NCBI RefSeq assembly: GCF_003254645.1
Contig: NZ_PNFD01000002.1
Location: 558,001 to 622,000 of the forward strand
Reading direction: 5' to 3'
DNA: 64,000 bases
Source of the DNA: Microbacterium suaedae
Lineage (GTDB): Bacteria; Actinomycetota; Actinomycetes; Actinomycetales; Microbacteriaceae
Below are positions 28,919 to 38,595 of this stretch, one piece after another. Below the pieces are notes generated by a model. The model did no database searches. It saw only the letters and a program-made list of their open reading frames with translations, and was not told the origin of the DNA. Position numbers and translations under genes: made by a program. How positions within the stretch are numbered: the stretch's first letter is position 1; every line of letters starts with the position of its first letter.

Positions 28919-29680
28919 CTACTCTTCGTCGTCCGCGAGCTCCGCCTGCACCTCATCGCTGAGGTCGAGGTTCGAGTAGACGTTCTGGACGTCGTCGCTG
29001 TCCTCGAGCGCGTCGATGAGCTTCAGCACCTTGCGTGCTGTGTCGGCGTCGAGGGGAACCTTCACGTTCGCGACGAACTCGGCATCGGCGGAGTTGTACT
29101 CGATTCCCGCGTCGACGAGGGCCGAGCGCACCGCGACCATGTCGGTCGCTTCGGTGACGACCTCGAATCCGTCGGGGTGCGGTTCGATCTCCTGCGCGCC
29201 CGCCTCAAGCGCGGCCATCATGACGTCGTCCTCGGTCGTGCCCTCGGACGGGACGATGATGACGCCCTTGCGCTCGAAGTTGAACGAGACGCTGCCGGGA
29301 TCGGCCATGTTGCCGCCGTTGCGCGTCACGATCGTGCGCACCTCGGCCGCCGCGCGGTTCTTGTTGTCGGTGAGACACTCGATGAGAAGCGCCGTGCCGC
29401 CCTGACCGTAGGCCTCGTACATGATCGTCGTGTACTCGACGGCTTCGCCGCCGATGCCCGCGCCGCGCTTGATGGCGCGCTCGATGTTGTCCTTCGGGAC
29501 CGACGTCTTCTTCGCCTTCAGAACGGCGTCGTACAGCGTCGGATTGCCCGCTTCATCGGGGCCTCCCAGGCGCGCCGCGACCTCGATGTTCTTGATGAGC
29601 TTCGCCCACGACTTCGCGCGCTTAGCGTCGATCGCGGCCTTCTTGTGCTTGGTCGTGGCCCACTTGGAGTGACCGGACAT
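28919..29680 (-). CDS. YebC/PmpR family regulatory protein
   Basis: The 253-residue TACO1/YebC family member begins [23 protein letters not shown] and continues with [28 protein letters not shown], hallmark segments of the family. Members are called transcriptional regulators, and recent work links some to translation of proline-rich stretches. Which applies here is unknown. The ATG at 29680 follows GAGGAGT closely. The gene lies just upstream of ruvC on the same strand, a very common association. A TAGTAT hexamer at 29755-29760 is a plausible -10. Confidence 0.93.
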   Translation of the reverse strand: MSGHSKWATTKHKKAAIDAKRAKSWAKLIKNIEVAARLGGPDEAGNPTLYDAVLKAKKTSVPKDNIERAIKRGAGIGGEAVEYTTIMYEAYGQGGTALLIECLTDNKNRAAAEVRTIVTRNGGNMADPGSVSFNFERKGVIIVPSEGTTEDDVMMAALEAGAQEIEPHPDGFEVVTEATDMVAVRSALVDAGIEYNSADAEFVANVKVPLDADTARKVLKLIDALEDSDDVQNVYSNLDLSDEVQAELADDEE

Positions 29681-29754
29681 ATGACTCCTCGCAAAACGTC
29701 TGCGGCTGTTCGGCGCCCGCGCACCGCGGATCACCGGTGAACAGGCCTCGGGCC

Positions 29755-29760
29755 ATACTA
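29755..29760 (-). promoter_or_regulatory. Candidate -10 for the YebC-ruvC operon
   Basis: TAGTAT on the minus strand lies 75 bases before the yebC start. A 7-bp GC hairpin (29762-29779) just upstream could be the end of the preceding L,D-transpeptidase transcript. Confidence 0.4.
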
Positions 29761-29790
29761 CGCGGACGACCGCGTCCGCCCGAGTCGGCG

Positions 29791-30693
29791 TCAGGCCGTC
29801 ACATGCACGGGCGTCCCCGCCGGAAGCGCGGCAAGCCGCTCGATCACGTCCGCGGAGACGCGAAGACAGCCGTTGGAGATCTCCCCCGTGCGAGCATCGT
29901 GATAGTGGAACGCGGTCACCGCGACCGACTGGCCGCCGAATCCCGCCAGGGTCGGCGACTGGACCGAGAGGTAGATCATCTCGTGGCCGCGCGTGTAGGC
30001 GAACGAGACCTGCTCCGTGAGCATCACGAAGGAGCGTCCGAGCGGCGTCGGCGTCTCATCAGTTCCGGAGGCGAAGTCGGTCGCGATCGTCTCGCGCGCG
30101 GCGTCATCGCCGTCGATCGTCACGAGGTCGATCGTCCGCTCCGAGAGGTCGACCTCGACGCGCCTGTCGTTGGATGCCATCGCGACGTCCGCCGTACGGA
30201 TCCATCCCGACAGCTGGCTCGGGTCTCCCTCGCCGGCCACGGCCTGGCGTCCGACGAGAAGCACCTTCGCCCAGGCTTCGTGGATCTCGACAACGGGAAC
30301 CGTGGTGCCTCCGTAGCGCTGCTCGGGCAGCAGCCACGCGACGGGCTCGCCTGTGGGGTCGGCGAACACCGGCGCACCCGCATCGTGCGGCGTCGCCGTG
30401 AGGCCGACGGTCATCGCGTCGGGAGCGTCGTCGACGGGAAGTTCGGGGATCACGGCATGCACGTCGACGGTCGGGAGCCCCTCCGCCTCGTATGCGCGTT
30501 CGTTCGCCGGCGGACCCGTCGGCGTCGGGGTGGCGGTGGGCGTCGGAGCCGGTGTCGTCGCGACGCTCACCGTCGGATCGGGCGTCGCGATCGCGTTCGT
30601 CTCGCCGCGCGGCCACACGAGCGCCGCGACGATGACCGCCGCCATGACCACGCTCGCCGCCGCGCCCGCGATCCACGCCCCTCGCGTCCCCAT
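29791..30693 (-). CDS. Secreted L,D-transpeptidase (YkuD domain)
   Basis: A 300-residue exported protein. It has an N-terminal hydrophobic segment ([21 protein letters not shown]) and a Thr/Pro linker ([17 protein letters not shown]). A middle domain of about 100 residues resembles an SH3-like cell-wall module, with [24 protein letters not shown]. The C-terminal YkuD domain carries [19 protein letters not shown], with the catalytic Cys in the S-x-G-C-x-R motif. It probably forms 3-3 peptidoglycan cross-links or attaches proteins to the wall. The start is 25 bases from the divergent pyridoxal kinase gene. Confidence 0.88.
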   Translation of the reverse strand: MGTRGAWIAGAAASVVMAAVIVAALVWPRGETNAIATPDPTVSVATTPAPTPTATPTPTGPPANERAYEAEGLPTVDVHAVIPELPVDDAPDAMTVGLTATPHDAGAPVFADPTGEPVAWLLPEQRYGGTTVPVVEIHEAWAKVLLVGRQAVAGEGDPSQLSGWIRTADVAMASNDRRVEVDLSERTIDLVTIDGDDAARETIATDFASGTDETPTPLGRSFVMLTEQVSFAYTRGHEMIYLSVQSPTLAGFGGQSVAVTAFHYHDARTGEISNGCLRVSADVIERLAALPAGTPVHVTA

Positions 30694-30706
30694 GGATCCA
30701 TGGTGG

Positions 30707-30712
30707 CATGAT
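30707..30712 (+). promoter_or_regulatory. Candidate leaderless -10 for the pyridoxal kinase gene
   Basis: CATGAT is exactly six bases before the ATG at 30719. The intervening CGAGGG resembles a Shine-Dalgarno sequence but sits too close to function as one, which favours a leaderless message. Confidence 0.4.
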
Positions 30713-30718
30713 CGAGGG

Positions 30719-31570
30719 ATGCAGATCCTGTCGATTCAGTCCGCTGTCGCATACGGGCACGCGGGAAACTCCGCCGCCGTCTTCCCGATGCAGCGCATCG
30801 GCGTCGAGGTGCTGCCCGTGTACACCGTGAACTTCTCGAATCACACGGGATACGGCGCGTGGCGCGGTCCGGTCATGGATCCGTCGGATGTCGCAGAGGT
30901 CATTACAGGCGTCGAGGAGCGCGGCGCGTTCGGATCCCTCGATGCCGTTCTGAGCGGCTATCAGGGATCCGAGGGGATCGCCGACGTCATCATCGATGCC
31001 GTCGCGCGCGTGAAGCGCGAGAATCCGCGGGCGCTGTACTCCTGCGATCCCGTGATGGGCAACGCGCGATCGGGCTGCTTCGTGGCGCCCGCGATCCCCG
31101 AGCTCCTGCGCGACAAGGTCGTCCCGGTCGCCGACATCATCACTCCGAACCAGTTCGAGCTCGGATACCTCACCGGCACCACTCCCGACACGATCTCCTC
31201 GACGCTCGCGTCCGTCGACGCGGCGCGCGCGATGGGCCCGTCCACCGTCCTCGTCACGAGCGTCGAGCGCCCCGACCGCGAGGACGGGACGATCGAGATG
31301 ATGGCCGTCGACGACACGGGCGCGTGGATCGTGCAGACGCCGCATCTGCCCATGAAGGCAAACGGATCAGGCGACGTCACGGCCGCCCTGTTCACGAGCC
31401 ACTACACCCGCACGCGCGATGCGGCCGACGCCCTCGCCCGCACGGCATCGAGCGTCTTCGGCCTGCTCGAGCAGACCCACACGGCGGGGACGAAGGAGCT
31501 GCAGCTCGTCGAGGCGCAGGAGCACTACGCGTCTCCACGCATGGAGTTCACGCCGCGGCAGGTGCGCTGA
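30719..31570 (+). CDS. pdxY: Pyridoxal kinase
   Basis: Phosphorylates pyridoxal (B6 salvage). The 283-residue ribokinase-fold protein begins MQILSIQSAVAYGHAGNSAA, with substrate-binding VNFSNHTGYGAWRG, CDPVMGNA, ITPNQFELGYLTG and the anion-hole/catalytic Asp motif MKANGSGDVTAALF. This pattern fits PdxY better than the dual HMP/pyridoxamine kinase ThiD. The frame is open far upstream, across the divergent gene. The ATG at 30719 gives the canonical N terminus. It is convergent with pdxT, so salvage and de novo B6 genes sit together. Confidence 0.93.
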   Translation: MQILSIQSAVAYGHAGNSAAVFPMQRIGVEVLPVYTVNFSNHTGYGAWRGPVMDPSDVAEVITGVEERGAFGSLDAVLSGYQGSEGIADVIIDAVARVKRENPRALYSCDPVMGNARSGCFVAPAIPELLRDKVVPVADIITPNQFELGYLTGTTPDTISSTLASVDAARAMGPSTVLVTSVERPDREDGTIEMMAVDDTGAWIVQTPHLPMKANGSGDVTAALFTSHYTRTRDAADALARTASSVFGLLEQTHTAGTKELQLVEAQEHYASPRMEFTPRQVR

Positions 31571-31588
31571 ACGCCCGACCGGAACGCC

Positions 31589-31650
31589 GGAGAATTGCCC
31601 GAACGCCGGAGAGATCCGCCCGGCTGCGTCCGGAGATCGGGCGATTCTCC
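31589..31650. terminator. Bidirectional terminator between pdxY and pdxT
   Basis: A 14-bp stem (31589-31602 with 31637-31650, one G-T pair) encloses a second CCGGA/TCCGG pairing. It lies between the converging pdxY and pdxT stops. A 12-base direct repeat (GAACGCCGGAGA, 18 bases apart) is built into the left half. Confidence 0.65.
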
Positions 31651-31671
31651 GTCGAATCGGTCCCCGGCTGA

Positions 31672-32257
31672 TCAGCCTGCCGCACGCACCGTCCGGAGGA
31701 AGCGCTCGTGGAACCGCGTCTCCCCCGTCTGTTCGGGGTGGAAGGCGGTCGCCAGGACCGAGCCCTGCTCCGCCGCCACAGCGCGCCCGTCAGCGACGCG
31801 AGCGAGCACGGTCACGCTCCGGCCGGTCTCCTCGATCGCCGGCGCCCGGATGAACGCCGCCCGCACGGGCGGACCCCCCAGCACCGGCACCTCGAGCTCG
31901 GTCTCGAACGACTCGCTCTGACGGCCGAACGCGTTGCGGCGCACCGTGATGTCGAGCCCTCCGAAGGTCTGCTGCCCCGTGATCCCGTCCCGAATCCGGT
32001 CGGCGAGGAGGATCATTCCCGCGCACGTGCCGTAGACCGGCAGGCCCTCACGGATCCGCGCGATGAGCGGATCCCGCAGCTCGAACGCGCGCGCGAGCTT
32101 GTCGATCGTCGACGACTCGCCCCCGGGAAGGACAAGCCCGTCGATGTCGTCGAGCTCCCCCGCCCTTCGCAAACGGACCGTGCGAGCGCCGAGTGCGGCG
32201 AGGACGCCCTCGTGCTCACGCACATCGCCCTGGAGCGCGAGGATCCCGACCCGCGGA

Positions 32258-32268
<11 letters not shown>
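31672..32268 (-). CDS. pdxT: Pyridoxal 5'-phosphate synthase glutaminase subunit
   Basis: Supplies ammonia to PdxS for PLP synthesis. The 198-residue class I glutaminase has [21 protein letters not shown], the oxyanion loop [15 protein letters not shown], nucleophile Cys in [13 protein letters not shown] and catalytic His/Glu in [17 protein letters not shown]. The GTG at 32268 starts directly before the first core strand and overlaps the pdxS stop by 11 bases. An upstream extension has no support. Confidence 0.94.
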
Positions 32269-33157
<889 letters not shown>

Positions 33158-33195
33158 GAGGTCCTCGTCCCGCTCGGGGCGCGCGGTGCGCGCCG

Positions 33196-33213
33196 TTTTG
33201 TCCTATGCCAAAA
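33196..33213. promoter_or_regulatory. Candidate PdxR operator between pdxS and pdxR
   Basis: An inverted repeat TTTTG-N8-CAAAA is the only A+T-rich element in the 89-base divergent intergenic region. The neighbouring TACGAT (minus strand) and TACACT (33233-33238, plus strand) could be the -10 elements for pdxS and pdxR. MocR-type PdxR proteins are known to act on the divergent pdxST promoter; binding at this exact site is inferred. Confidence 0.4.
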
Positions 33214-33246
33214 TCGTACAGCTCCTCGGGCATACACTCGGCTCCG

Positions 33247-34581
33247 ATGACACACGACGACATCGCGGACGCGATCCGCGGCAGCACGGCGGCCGAGATC
33301 GCCACGAGCGTGCGGGGCCTCATCGAACGCGGCGCACTGCCGCCGTCGAGCGCATTGCCGCCCGTTCGGGTCCTCGCCGAACGTCTCGGCGTGAACAGGA
33401 ACACGGCCGTCGCCGCCTACCGACAGCTCGCATCCAGCGGGATGGTCGTCAGCCGGGGCCGCGGTGGCACGCGCGTCGCCTCGCCGGATCCCGTCGCTCA
33501 CGAGGGCTTCGCCCGCGACACCGACCTCCGTGACGTCGGCACGGGGAACCCGGATCCGGCCCTCATCCCGGATCCATCGTCCGCGCTCGCCTCCGTTGTC
33601 GGCCGACCCGTGCTGTACGGCGCGCCGGTCGTCGATCCCGAGCTCGAAGACCGGGCGTACGAACTGCTCTCCGCCGATCTGTCCCGCGACGACGTCCGCG
33701 TCAGCGTCACGGGCGGCGCCGCGGACGCCCTCGAGCGACTCCTCACGGCGACGCTCGCCCCAGGAGACGCGGTCGCGATCGAGGAGCCGGGCTTCCTGAC
33801 CGGCATCCACATGGTGCGCGTGGGTGGCTATCGCGCGGTCCCCGTCGCCGTCGACGCAGAGGGCATCACACCGAGCGGCCTGCGCGAGGCCCTCGACGCG
33901 GGGGCACGGGCGATCATCTGCACGCCGCGGGCGCAGAACCCCACGGGCGCATCACTGACGGAGGAACGCGCACGGGAGCTGCGCGGGATCCTCGCTGCCC
34001 ACCCCTACGTGCTCGTGATCGAAGACGACCACTTCTCGATGCTGTCGCGGCACCCCTATCGCTCGCTCATCCCCCGCGACCATCGGCGCTGGGCGCTCGT
34101 GCGCTCGGTGTCGAAGTTTCTCGGCCCCGATATGGGGCTCGCCCTCGTCGGATCCGATCCCGAGACCGCGGCACGTCTTGGCATCCGGCTGCGACCCGGC
34201 ACCGCATGGGTGAGCCACCTCCTGCAGCGCCTCTCACTGGCCCTGTTGAAGGACGAGGGCGTGCGTCGCGAGATCGAGCGCGCCGGGGCTCACTACGCCG
34301 ACCGCAATCGTGCGCTCTGCGCACGGCTCGCCGACCACGGGATCTCCTGTGATCCGAGTGACGGCCTCAACGTCTGGATCCCCGTCGGCGCTCCCGCGAC
34401 CGCGACGACGGAACGTCTTCGGCGGCGCGGCTGGCTCGCCCGATCCGGCGACGAGTTCCGCGTCGCACCCGACGCGCCCGCATCGACATACCTGCGCGTC
34501 ACTGCTCACCAACTCGACGAAGATGCCGCTGCCGAACTCGCGGCGGCGATCGCCGCGTCGGCGAAAGAGGCGCGGGGCTGA
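33247..34581 (+). CDS. pdxR: MocR-family transcriptional regulator, probably PdxR
   Basis: The 444 residues combine an N-terminal GntR-type winged helix (about 10-75: LPPVRVLAERLGVNRNTAVAAYRQLASSGMVVSRGRGGTRV) with a fold-type I aminotransferase domain (about 100-440). The latter shows AQNPTGASLTEERARELRG, VIEDDHFSML and the PLP Lys in VRSVSKFLGPDMGLAL. Such proteins sense PLP and activate pdxST when it is scarce. The position divergent to pdxS is the main reason for the PdxR call. The ATG at 33247 is chosen; the frame is open 14 codons further upstream but without support. Confidence 0.87.
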   Translation: MTHDDIADAIRGSTAAEIATSVRGLIERGALPPSSALPPVRVLAERLGVNRNTAVAAYRQLASSGMVVSRGRGGTRVASPDPVAHEGFARDTDLRDVGTGNPDPALIPDPSSALASVVGRPVLYGAPVVDPELEDRAYELLSADLSRDDVRVSVTGGAADALERLLTATLAPGDAVAIEEPGFLTGIHMVRVGGYRAVPVAVDAEGITPSGLREALDAGARAIICTPRAQNPTGASLTEERARELRGILAAHPYVLVIEDDHFSMLSRHPYRSLIPRDHRRWALVRSVSKFLGPDMGLALVGSDPETAARLGIRLRPGTAWVSHLLQRLSLALLKDEGVRREIERAGAHYADRNRALCARLADHGISCDPSDGLNVWIPVGAPATATTERLRRRGWLARSGDEFRVAPDAPASTYLRVTAHQLDEDAAAELAAAIAASAKEARG

Positions 34582-34658
34582 CTCCCCGATTCCTCTGACA
34601 CGCGCCGCCCCGCTTCCGGGATGAAGCCGACGGCGCGCGCCTTCCGATTCACGACGCG

Positions 34659-35228
34659 TCAGGCGTGGTGGTGCTCCGGCCACGCATCCGCGACCGCCTG
34701 CCGGACGTCGCCCAGCAGCTGCGGAAGCGCCTTCGTCCGTCCGATCACGGGGAAGAAGTTCGCGTCGCTCGCCCATCGCGGCACGATGTGCTGGTGAAGA
34801 TGCTCTTCGATGCCCGCGCCCGCGACCTCGCCCTGGTTCATACCGATGTTGAAGCCATCGCAGCGCGACGTCTTCCGCAGCACGCGCATCGCGATCTGCG
34901 TGAGATAGGCGATCTCGGCGGTCTCGTGCGGGGTCGCCTCGTCGTACATGCCCACGTGACGGTAGGGGCAGACGAGGAGGTGCCCCGAGTTGTACGGGAA
35001 CAGATTGAGGCACACGAACGCGTGCTCACCGCGGTAGACGATGAGCCCGTCCTCGTCGGACTTCTGCGGGTTCGCGCAGAACGGGCAGCCGCTGCCCCGG
35101 TTCGCGTCCGCGCCAGCCTGGATATACGCCATGCGATGCGGCGTCCACAGACGCTGGAAGGCGTCGGGCGTCCCCCCGAAGGATCCCTCGGGCTCGAGGG
35201 CGGAGTACTCGTCGCGGGGATCCGTCAC
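34659..35228 (-). CDS. HIT-family nucleotide hydrolase/phosphorylase (Rv2613c-like)
   Basis: The 189-residue histidine-triad protein has zinc-binding CPFCANPQ near residue 48, [19 protein letters not shown], and the active-site triad in [12 protein letters not shown] (H-x-H-x-H). The M. tuberculosis homologue at the same position, downstream of thrS, is a diadenosine tetraphosphate phosphorylase; that activity is plausible here. The GTG at 35228 overlaps the thrS stop as GTGA. Coupling to thrS fits clearance of Ap4A made by aminoacyl-tRNA synthetases. Confidence 0.88.
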   Translation of the reverse strand: MTDPRDEYSALEPEGSFGGTPDAFQRLWTPHRMAYIQAGADANRGSGCPFCANPQKSDEDGLIVYRGEHAFVCLNLFPYNSGHLLVCPYRHVGMYDEATPHETAEIAYLTQIAMRVLRKTSRCDGFNIGMNQGEVAGAGIEEHLHQHIVPRWASDANFFPVIGRTKALPQLLGDVRQAVADAWPEHHHA

Positions 35229-37201
35229 GCGGCGTCCCCGTCGCACAGCACGAGCGTCTTCTCGTCCACGAGTCGGTTCACGAGCGCGACCGCCTCATCC
35301 ACCGCGACGCCATTGCGCTGCGTGCCGTCACGGAAGCGGAACGACACCGTGCCGGCCGCGCGATCCTGCTCGCCCGCGATGAGGATAAGCGGGACCTTGC
35401 CCGTCGTGTGGGTGCGGATCTTCTTCTGCATGCGGTCGTCCGATGCGTCGAGCTCGGCGCGAACGCCCGCGCGCCGCAGCTGGTCGACCACACCGCCGAG
35501 ATAGTCGGCGAACTCGTCGGCAACAGGGACACCGACCGCCTGCACCGGCGCGAGCCAGAGGGGAAAGTCGCCCGCGTAATGCTCGAGGAGGATCGCGAAG
35601 AAGCGCTCGATCGAGCCGAACAGGGCTCGGTGGATCATGATGGGCCGCTGCTTCGTTCCGTCGGCGGCCGTGTACTCGAGGTCGAAGCGCTCGGGAAGAT
35701 TCGGATCGACCTGCACCGTCGAGAGTTGCCAGACGCGCCCCAGGGCGTCGCGCGTCTTCAGGTCGATCTTGGGGCCGTAGAAGGCGGCCTCCCCCGGAAC
35801 CTCGGTCAGCTTCAGACCGCTCGCGACAGCGACGTTGCGCAGCGCGTTCGTCGAGTCGTCCCAGAACTCGTCAGTTCCGATCCACTTCGACTTCTCGTCG
35901 TCGCGCATCGACAGCTCGAGCTCGAAATCGTCGAGTCCGAAATCGCGCAGCATCGAGATGATGAACTCGAGCACCTTCGTGACCTCCCCCTCGAGCTGAT
36001 CGGGGGTGACGAACAGGTGGGAGTCGTCCTGCGTGAATCCGCGGACACGGGTGAGGCCGTGCAGGGCGCCCGAGAGCTCATTGCGGTAGACCGTGCCGTT
36101 CTCGGCGAACCGCAGCGGCAGATCGCGGTAGCTGCGCGCACGCTCCTTGTAGATGAGGATGTGCATCGGGCAGTTCATCGGCTTCAGGAAGTAGTCCGAG
36201 CCCTGCTTCGTGATCGCGCCGTCCTCGTCGCGCTCTTCATCCATGTGGATGGCCGGCCACATGCTGTCGCCGTACGTCGAGAGGTGGCCGGATGCCTGGA
36301 ACAGGTCGCTCTTCGAGATGTGCGGCGTGTACACGTAGGTGTAGCCGCCCTCGATGTGGCGGCGGCGGGCGTGCTGCTCCATCTCGCCGCGCACGATGCC
36401 GCCCTTGGGGTGCCACACCGAGAGGCCGGAGCCGATCTCATCGGGGAACGAGAACAGGTCGAGCTCGCGGCCGAGCTTGCGGTGATCGCGCCGCGCTGCC
36501 TCCGCCAGACGATCCTGATAAGCCTTGAGCTCGTCCTTCGACGGCCACGCGGTTCCGTAGATGCGCTGCAGCTGGGGATTCTTCTCGCTGCCGCGCCAAT
36601 ACGCGCCGGCGACGCGCACGATGTCCCAGCCGTTGCCGATGAGCTTCGTGTTCGGAAGGTGCGGACCTCGGCAGAGGTCCTTCCAGATGATCTCGCCCGT
36701 CTTCGGGTTGACGTTGTCGTAGATGGTGAGCTCGCCTGCGCCGACCTCGACGTTCGCGCCCTCGGCCGCTTCCTTCTTGCCACCCTTGAGGCCGATCAGC
36801 TCGAGCTTGAAGGGCTCGTCTGCGAGCTCGGCGTGCGCCTCCTCGTCAGTCACGACTCGACGCACGAAGCGCTGCCCCGACTTGACGATGCGCTGCATCT
36901 CTTTCTTGATCGCCTTGAGCGCCTCCGGGGTGAAGGGCTCGTCGATGCCGAAGTCGTAGTAGAAACCGTCGGTGACCGGCGGCCCGATGCCGAGGTTCGC
37001 CTGCGGGTGGATCGCCTGCACGGCCTGCGCCAGAACGTGCGCCGTCGAGTGACGGAGGATCGCGAGCCCGTCCTCACTGTCGATCGTGACCGGCTCCGTG
37101 GTCTGCGTGTCAGAGACCTCGGCAGCGAGGTCGCTGAGCTCTCCGTCGACGCGCATCGCGACGACGTTCCGGTCGGGGTACAGATCGAATCCAGTGGTCA
37201 C
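35225..37201 (-). CDS. thrS: Threonyl-tRNA synthetase
   Basis: Charges tRNA-Thr. The 658-residue class II enzyme has a short TGS-like N terminus, the editing domain ([17 protein letters not shown], with CRGPHLPNT near residue 185), the catalytic core ([38 protein letters not shown]) with zinc ligands Cys and His, and the C-terminal anticodon-binding domain ([22 protein letters not shown]). The start is GTG at 37201. TAGGAT lies exactly six bases upstream and there is no Shine-Dalgarno sequence, suggesting leaderless translation. Confidence 0.96.
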   Translation of the reverse strand: MTTGFDLYPDRNVVAMRVDGELSDLAAEVSDTQTTEPVTIDSEDGLAILRHSTAHVLAQAVQAIHPQANLGIGPPVTDGFYYDFGIDEPFTPEALKAIKKEMQRIVKSGQRFVRRVVTDEEAHAELADEPFKLELIGLKGGKKEAAEGANVEVGAGELTIYDNVNPKTGEIIWKDLCRGPHLPNTKLIGNGWDIVRVAGAYWRGSEKNPQLQRIYGTAWPSKDELKAYQDRLAEAARRDHRKLGRELDLFSFPDEIGSGLSVWHPKGGIVRGEMEQHARRRHIEGGYTYVYTPHISKSDLFQASGHLSTYGDSMWPAIHMDEERDEDGAITKQGSDYFLKPMNCPMHILIYKERARSYRDLPLRFAENGTVYRNELSGALHGLTRVRGFTQDDSHLFVTPDQLEGEVTKVLEFIISMLRDFGLDDFELELSMRDDEKSKWIGTDEFWDDSTNALRNVAVASGLKLTEVPGEAAFYGPKIDLKTRDALGRVWQLSTVQVDPNLPERFDLEYTAADGTKQRPIMIHRALFGSIERFFAILLEHYAGDFPLWLAPVQAVGVPVADEFADYLGGVVDQLRRAGVRAELDASDDRMQKKIRTHTTGKVPLILIAGEQDRAAGTVSFRFRDGTQRNGVAVDEAVALVNRLVDEKTLVLCDGDAA

Positions 37202-37207
37202 CAGACC

Positions 37208-37213
37208 ATCCTA
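37208..37213 (-). promoter_or_regulatory. Leaderless -10 of thrS
   Basis: TAGGAT-N6-GTG on the minus strand. The hexamer ends seven bases before the first base of the start codon, so the transcript should begin at the codon itself. Confidence 0.6.
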
Positions 37214-37245
37214 AGACCGTCCCGTACGGCCGCCTGCCCGTTCTC

Positions 37246-37581
37246 TCAGACGGTCGGCAGGGTGCGGCCGTACATCGCGGCCGTGGCGCGCACGCTGGGC
37301 GAACCTGCGTTCGGATCGGCCCCGGCGCGCAGCAGGGTCTCGATGATCTCCTCGTGCCCCTTGAACACGGCGCCGGCGAGAGGGACGAGCCCCTTCGCGT
37401 TAGGACGGTTGACGTCGGCGCCCCGAGCGACGAGCCCGCGCACGAGCTCGACGTGACCGTGGTACGTCGCGAGCATGACGAGGGTGTCGCCGTTCTGATT
37501 GGCCTTGTCGACGTCGAAACCGTCGTCGATGGCCTGCAGGAGCACCAGGTCTCCCGTGCGCGCGAACTCGAAGAGATCCAT
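37246..37581 (-). CDS. Small ankyrin-repeat protein
   Basis: A 111-residue protein made of about three ankyrin repeats: DLFEFARTGDLVLLQAIDDGFDVD, NGDTLVMLATYHGHVELVRGLVARGADVN and KGLVPLAGAVFKGHEEIIETLLRAGADPN, then SVRATAAMYGR. No signal peptide or enzymatic domain, so it probably binds another protein; the partner is unknown. In other bacteria such small ankyrin proteins sometimes accompany catalases, but none is near. The ATG at 37581 is supported by GATACT-N6-ATG; two upstream ATGs lack support. Confidence 0.85.
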   Translation of the reverse strand: MDLFEFARTGDLVLLQAIDDGFDVDKANQNGDTLVMLATYHGHVELVRGLVARGADVNRPNAKGLVPLAGAVFKGHEEIIETLLRAGADPNAGSPSVRATAAMYGRTLPTV

Positions 37582-37587
37582 GCGACC

Positions 37588-37593
37588 AGTATC
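37588..37593 (-). promoter_or_regulatory. Candidate leaderless -10 of the ankyrin gene
   Basis: GATACT lies six bases before the ATG at 37581. An AGGA Shine-Dalgarno-like stretch is ten bases from the ATG, too far to be convincing. Confidence 0.45.
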
Positions 37594-37787
37594 CTCCGTC
37601 GGCACTCGGAGTGCCATAACGATGCCGAAGCAAGCCGACACTTCCCCATCACAATGCAGTCAATACGGCGACGTGATGGCCGGCATGCCGTACACCAGAG
37701 CCCCCTCGCCACCGATTGACTGCATTGTGTTGCGAGGCGAGGGCGGGCACACCCGAGCTGTGGACGCCGAACCGGCGATGAACGCAA

Positions 37788-37819
37788 ACGAGGCCCCTGT
37801 GATGAAACAGGGGCCTCGT
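37788..37819 (-). terminator. Terminator of the proximal tRNA-Gly gene
   Basis: Perfect 13-bp stem (37788-37800 with 37807-37819, core ACGAGGCCCCTGT) with a six-base loop. Read on the minus strand it is followed by TTTGCGTT. It begins nine bases beyond the tRNA 3' end. Confidence 0.85.
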
Positions 37820-37827
37820 GTAACGAG

Positions 37828-37900
37828 AGCGGATGACGAGACTCGAACTCGCGACCCTCACCTTGGCAAGGTGATGCGCTACCAGCTGCGCTACATCCGC
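37828..37900 (-). tRNA. tRNA-Gly (GCC), copy 1
   Basis: 73-nt cloverleaf on the minus strand: 5' GCGGATG pairs with the 3' CATCCGC, anticodon loop TTGCCAA gives GCC, T-arm GAGTTCGAGTCTC. CCA is not encoded. It differs from the copy at 38152-38224 by one base in the D-arm region. Confidence 0.95.
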
Positions 37901-37909
37901 GGATGCGAA

Positions 37910-37930
37910 AACCCCCGACAAGCGGGGGTT
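37910..37930 (-). terminator. Terminator of the tRNA-Gly2/Cys/Val unit
   Basis: 8-bp stem AACCCCCG/CGGGGGTT with a five-base loop, read on the minus strand and followed by TTTTCGC. It lies four bases beyond the tRNA-Val(GAC) 3' end and before the proximal tRNA-Gly, which therefore probably has its own promoter. Confidence 0.8.
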
Positions 37931-37933
37931 CCG

Positions 37934-38005
37934 TGCGCGATACTGGGATCGAACCAGTGACCTCTTCCGTGTCAGGGAAGCGCGCTACCGCTGCGCTAAT
38001 CGCGC
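37934..38005 (-). tRNA. tRNA-Val (GAC)
   Basis: 72-nt cloverleaf: GCGCGAT acceptor, anticodon stem CTTCC/GGAAG with loop CTGACAC (GAC), T-arm CTGGTTCGATCCCAG, discriminator A. CCA is not encoded. Confidence 0.95.
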
Positions 38006-38030
38006 TCATGAGAGCTATTCAATTATGACG

Positions 38031-38101
38031 AGGTGGCGACGGGATTCGAACCCGTGTAAACGGCTTTGCAGGCCGGTGCCTAGCCTCTCGGCCACGCCAC
38101 C
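38031..38101 (-). tRNA. tRNA-Cys (GCA)
   Basis: 71-nt cloverleaf: acceptor GGTGGCG/CGCCACC, discriminator U, anticodon loop CTGCAAA (GCA), T-arm ACGGGTTCGAATCCCGT. The outermost anticodon-stem pair (27:43) reads C-U, a mismatch; many actinobacterial tRNA-Cys genes have A-U there. CCA is not encoded. Confidence 0.93.
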
Positions 38102-38151
38102 GTGCGGATCGAACCCGCGTGCCAGGCCGCACGTGGCGACCCCAACACTCG

Positions 38152-38224
38152 AGCGGATGACGAGACTCGAACTCGCGACCCTCACCTTGGCAAGGTGATG
38201 CGCTACCAACTGCGCTACATCCGC
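38152..38224 (-). tRNA. tRNA-Gly (GCC), copy 2
   Basis: Same 73-nt tRNA as 37828-37900 apart from one D-arm base. First gene of a Gly-Cys-Val cluster read on the minus strand. Confidence 0.95.
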
Positions 38225-38382
38225 ATTTTCGCTCCCAGCGACTCGCGCCGGGCACTTGAAATACATTAGCCCAGATCCAGCGGTCCACCAAACCGGTCGG
38301 CGCCACCGGGCGTGTCTGGCGCAGGCGCCCCGGCGACACCCCCGGACGACGTGCGCGTTCCCGAGCATGGCCTCGCGTCCTG

Positions 38383-38388
38383 TACTAT
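38383..38388 (+). promoter_or_regulatory. Candidate -10 for tRNA-Val (CAC)
   Basis: TACTAT, 36 bases before the mature tRNA 5' end. The -35 is not clear. Confidence 0.35.
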
Positions 38389-38424
38389 TGCTACTCGTGC
38401 CGCTCGGCACACACAATTCCACAC

Positions 38425-38498
38425 GGGCGATTGGCGCAGTTGGTTAGCGCGCTTCCTTCACACGGAAGAGGTCATGGGTTCGAGTCCCGTATCGCCCA
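38425..38498 (+). tRNA. tRNA-Val (CAC)
   Basis: 74-nt cloverleaf on the + strand: GGGCGAT acceptor, anticodon stem CTTCC/GGAAG with loop TTCACAC (CAC), T-arm ATGGGTTCGAGTCCCGT, discriminator A. CCA is encoded at 38499-38501, unlike the four minus-strand tRNA genes nearby. Confidence 0.96.
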
Positions 38499-38503
38499 CC
38501 ACG

Positions 38504-38530
38504 AGGGCCCTGGCAGACGCCAGGGCCCTT
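38504..38530 (+). terminator. Terminator of tRNA-Val (CAC)
   Basis: Stem GGGCCCTGGC/GCCAGGGCCC (38505-38514 with 38519-38528), loop AGAC, followed by TTCTTCGTT. It starts six bases after the tRNA. Confidence 0.88.
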
Positions 38531-38583
38531 CTTCGTTCCCGGATCGCAACGAACGCGCCGCGCGTCGGACAGACCGGTTTCGA

Positions 38584-38589
38584 TAGCGT
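38584..38589 (+). promoter_or_regulatory. Leaderless -10 of the lipoprotein gene
   Basis: TAGCGT-N6-ATG. No Shine-Dalgarno sequence precedes the ATG at 38596, so the message is probably leaderless. Confidence 0.5.
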
Positions 38590-38595
38590 CAGACG

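Noticed and set aside
30691..30702. Palindrome CATGGATCCATG across the L,D-transpeptidase start codon
   Set aside because: Only 12 bases and includes coding sequence; no second copy nearby, so an operator role is not supported.
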